DNA of 64,000 nt from Crocodylus rhombifer. Taxonomy: Eukaryota > Chordata > Crocodylia > Crocodylidae. Numbering within the stretch: position 1 is the first letter of the stretch; every line of letters begins with the position of its first letter. Location of the stretch: NCBI GenBank assembly GCA_038503035.1, contig JAVSML010000983.1, positions 180,660-244,659 of the forward strand, written 5' to 3'. Below the pieces are notes generated by a model that saw only the letters and a list, made by a program, of their open reading frames with translations, did no database searches and was not told where the DNA came from. This document shows positions 61,001 through 64,000 of this stretch, in pieces. The position numbers were made by a program, and so were the translations under genes.

Positions 61001-63114
61001 AAGAATTCTTCAGTGAAAAGGATGCATGCATTTAAGTACCAAAAACTCAAGAGTCTGCAAGTGGCCTTTGGACCTGTTGTTTTGAAAGATCATATTGACT
61101 GACTGAGCTTTAAGCACAGTTACACTGATTGTACAAAATTACAGTCTCTCTTGGTCTAAAATGTGCTGTTATTAAATGGATTTTTAGTCAGGTGTTATGA
61201 GTCTAGAAGAATGACAGCCAATTTACTGGAGCAGTTAGATTTGCTTTTATTATTATTACTGCCAGCTTCCTCTTAATTATTGAAAAAAATGTGCATTAAG
61301 GACAAGTAATGCATTTTTAAGTTTTTTCCATCTTAAAATATCACTGACACAAGACAGAATACCAAATAGTACAGGAAGGCATGTGTGTGTAAGAACCATA
61401 CTCAGAAGAAATGGACACAAACCTCTTACCTTCAGTTTTAAGGGGCGTGTGGCCAATACTTATCCTACCAGTTATTTCTGTTTCTGAGCTTCACTTGATT
61501 AACATTAGCAGCTTTTATTTCCCTATACTCATTTTTTACTCACAGGTACCTTTACATAGTCCTTATGCTGCCCCATATGCATAGGAATAACCCCTCGAAA
61601 TCCATGTGAAAAACTGAAAGACCATCCCTTTATACTTTTTCAACTCTTCATAAAAGTTACCTCTGCTGGGTGGCTACAGATGTCGCCTAAGCACATCATT
61701 GTTATCATTTTTGTTTCCTTCATCTTTTCATTGTGTTCCTCTTCTTTCTCATCTTATACTTTGATTATAGGTTCTTTGGGGCTTTGATTGATCATGTCTG
61801 TGATGCACATGCAGGTGCCTCGCACATTAGAGTTCTGAACACAGATTTTTTTAAAGTATAACAACTATATTAGAATCAATATGCACTTTAGAGGACCGCA
61901 AAGGGTGCAGTGTACTCCTGTCATTATTGGCTTACTCTAGTGGCTATTGTGAGGAGAAGGATGTTAGAAAATTGTGTTGGCCAGTAATCATTCAGAGCCA
62001 AAAAATCTGAAGGGGGTTTGCTTTATTCAGTCAATGCTTGCGCTCTTACTGATAGGCATCACAAAAAATGACACTCCACACAAAACAACAACAGTTCCTA
62101 CTGTTCCTACCGGCTCTTTCGAGAGCCTGTTAAAGGCTCAATTCCCTCATCTTCCTTCCCAAGTAAACATAAAATTAACAAGCCACATGATATAGTTCAG
62201 AATTGCAAGTACATAGAAAGCACCTACTCATTATTAACGTTATTCTCGGAGACGCCCTGCACAACTGTGTGGACCTGTTTGTTTCCATTAAGTGAAGTGG
62301 TTTTCCTGAGGCTTAAAAATCTAAATCTAAAAGTCTAAATCTGCTTAGTTGTCCGTATCTGAGACCTTTACACGTTGACTTGAGGCTGACTTATTGCTCC
62401 TTCTCTTTCTCTCTTCTGAAATTTGAAGCAGTCATTATATCTGTCCAGTGTGTGTCCTTGCAACTTGTGACACTGTGCCTATATGCAACCATAGGCATGC
62501 CAACCGTGACTTTGAGGTGGTGTCAGCTCTCAAGGCTTCAAATGATATATATTGGCTTATCTTACATACGTCTCTTAGCTGCTAATGAATCTTGCAGTAG
62601 TTTTTCATGGTGCAGGCATTTTTGTTTTCAGTTTTCTTTTGAATAAAATGTCATCAGCAGATGACAACGCTAAATATGGATCCTCAAAGACCAAAAGGTC
62701 CACAAACTTATTTTTCTCAGTGCTTTATTTTGACAATATCTTTCACCAATATTTGGTTTGGAGCTAGTAGGGAGGTCTGATATTGTACTTGGCTGAAAAA
62801 TGCTTCAATTTATGCCCACTAAGCTGTGGCCCATTGTTGAATATTACTATGTCACATCTACCATATCTAGCAAAAAATGATTTGATAAGTTGAACAACTT
62901 CTTTAGCTGTCCTTTCTTCCCAGTGTGGCTACCCAGGAAAGGGAGAATAGGAGTCTAAGACAAGTTCATGGTATTTTTTTCTTGCTCATGTAGAAACCAA
63001 AATCTATGCCTTGTTTCCTCCAAAGGGCTAACTTGTATTCTGAGTAGTTACTGAGTTTCAGTAGCTTTGGGAATCACTGTCTAAATTTTGACTGAAACTG
63101 GACAGTCTCTTTCA

Positions 63115-63117
<3 letters not shown>
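58099..63117. other. AT-rich unique DNA, no gene seen
   Basis: At 59930-59985 a CCCATTGATTTCACTGAACTTTGGATC phrase matches a dispersed repeat. At about 60776-60830 a GTGTATTAGCATAT unit is repeated roughly three times. Frames of 60-90 aa here have no recognisable domain. Confidence 0.45.

Positions 63118-63151
<34 letters not shown>
63118..63151 (+). repeat. (AT)n microsatellite
   Basis: About 17 uninterrupted AT dinucleotides. Confidence 0.97.
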
Positions 63152-63154
<3 letters not shown>

Positions 63155-63745
63155 CTAGATGTAGAGGTAGGCTTAGGTCCATTGGTGAGGGCCTATCTCA
63201 ACAGACAAGGAAGGACTAAAAGTATTCACTGGAATGATGAACTGTCTCATCTAGATGCCTAAACATGTGATCTAAGGAGCATTATTGTGCAACGATGTCC
63301 AACGCATATGGAATGCAAATTGAGGTTGTGAAAACACATTTAAATAATTTGGGAAAATTAAAATAATTTGGGGAAACTTCTGCCAGGATTGTCACACTAA
63401 TAAAAAAACTTACCCAGGGCTGCCTATACAGACATTCAAGTGCTGAGGCCCTGAAGAGTGGAAAGAGTGTGTTGCTTACACTGTGCATGTGGGGAAGTAG
63501 GGAGAGGGAACAGGGTAGGGGAGAAAAGAGAGCCTGTGCATACAGCTTAGCATGCTCTGCCATCTCCCTTACTCTGCCTGGCAACAAATAGCAGTGGTGC
63601 ATTGGGCAGTCCTAATTGGCTGACCTAGACTGCCCATGGTCAGCCTGCGTTTCCCTGCAGCAAAATGCGGTGCTTGTGACGGGGGTGTTGAAGGTGGTGT
63701 GTTCTGCTACTTGATGAAGCAGCAGAGTCCAGCAAGTGATACACT
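63152..63745. other. Unique sequence, no gene seen
   Basis: The minus frame 63282-63602 has no recognisable domain. Confidence 0.4.
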
Positions 63746-63815
63746 GGGCACATCTACATGTGCTTCTATGGCACCATTGTTACTGTGCCATCATTTACAT
63801 TCCTCTTGGAAGTAT
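63746..63815 (+). mobile_element. Left end of a GGGCACATCTACATG-family MITE
   Basis: GGGCACATCTACATGTGCTT matches the TIR of the elements at 19955 and 33775, and is followed by CATTGTTACTGTGCC-type interior. The copy is interrupted by the CA repeat; its right end is not seen. Confidence 0.5.
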
Positions 63816-63865
63816 ACACACACACACACACACACACATGCACACACACATGCACACACACACAC
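63816..63865 (+). repeat. (CA)n microsatellite with TG interruptions
   Basis: CA dinucleotides broken by ATGCA twice. They give His/Thr-rich frames that are artefacts. Confidence 0.95.
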
Positions 63866-64000
63866 CCCCCACGATTTTTTTTTTTATATGTTGGGCTCAA
63901 TAACTTTGGTCCTGATCAAAGCTGTTCAAAGCTTCTCGTCCCAAATTTTTGTTGATTCTTTTTTCCCGTAGTTCAGAATGTGACTTGTTATTTTGTGTTG

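Noticed and set aside
63636..63971. Frames with long His/Thr runs
   Set aside because: Translation of the CA microsatellite.
1..64000. CRISPR array, prokaryotic operon or defence system
   Set aside because: No regularly spaced direct repeats, no dense coding, and the repeat content is clearly that of a vertebrate nuclear genome.

Overview
This window looks like non-coding DNA from a large vertebrate genome, most likely a sauropsid and plausibly a crocodilian. The evidence is AT-rich unique sequence, CpG scarcity, CR1 LINE pieces, a Penelope-like element, and many short non-autonomous DNA transposons (hAT-type copies with 8-bp target duplications and several MITE families). The species assignment is inference. 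I found no open reading frame that I would call a gene. The longer reading frames lie in GC-rich transposon cores, in inverted repeats (which give mirror-image proteins on the two strands) or in simple repeats. I saw no tRNA, rRNA, CRISPR array or recognisable exon. The window could be intergenic or a long intron.

Layout. 0-8.7 kb: mostly unique AT-rich DNA with one CpG-retaining block (296-745), a GC-rich foldback repeat (2.9-4.1 kb), a CR1 stub (4.44 kb) and an unclassified GC-richer stretch (6.2-7.7 kb). 8.7-12.8 kb: a 1.17-kb hAT element, then three adjoining TIR elements, one with ~180-bp inverted arms. 15.4-20.2 kb: a MITE, a minus-strand CR1 copy split by a nested MITE and ending in a head-to-head CR1 junction, and another MITE. 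22.5-26.3 kb: a 1.1-kb TIR element, a 578-bp TIR element and GC-rich unclassified DNA. 29-35.3 kb: MITEs, a possible LTR, a CR1 fragment and a pile of abutting TIR elements. 36.15-37.17 kb: a 5'-truncated Penelope-like element with an inverted terminal repeat at its head and hammerhead-ribozyme-like motifs. 40-42.7 kb: a MITE and two hAT elements. 47.3-48.8 kb: another TIR element and a perfect hairpin. 50.6-55.4 kb: a second Penelope-type foldback, a TIR element, a likely solo LTR and two hAT copies. 56.7-57.3 kb: a CR1 fragment and a 10-N assembly gap flanked by identical 47-bp ends. 58-64 kb: mostly unique DNA with (TA)n and (CA)n runs.

Nothing here works as a gene set. What the window records is successive transposon insertion, including nesting and internal inversion. 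The best leads are the Penelope/hammerhead foldbacks, the CR1 inversion junction, the probable false gap, and four CpG-retaining segments that may be conserved non-coding elements.
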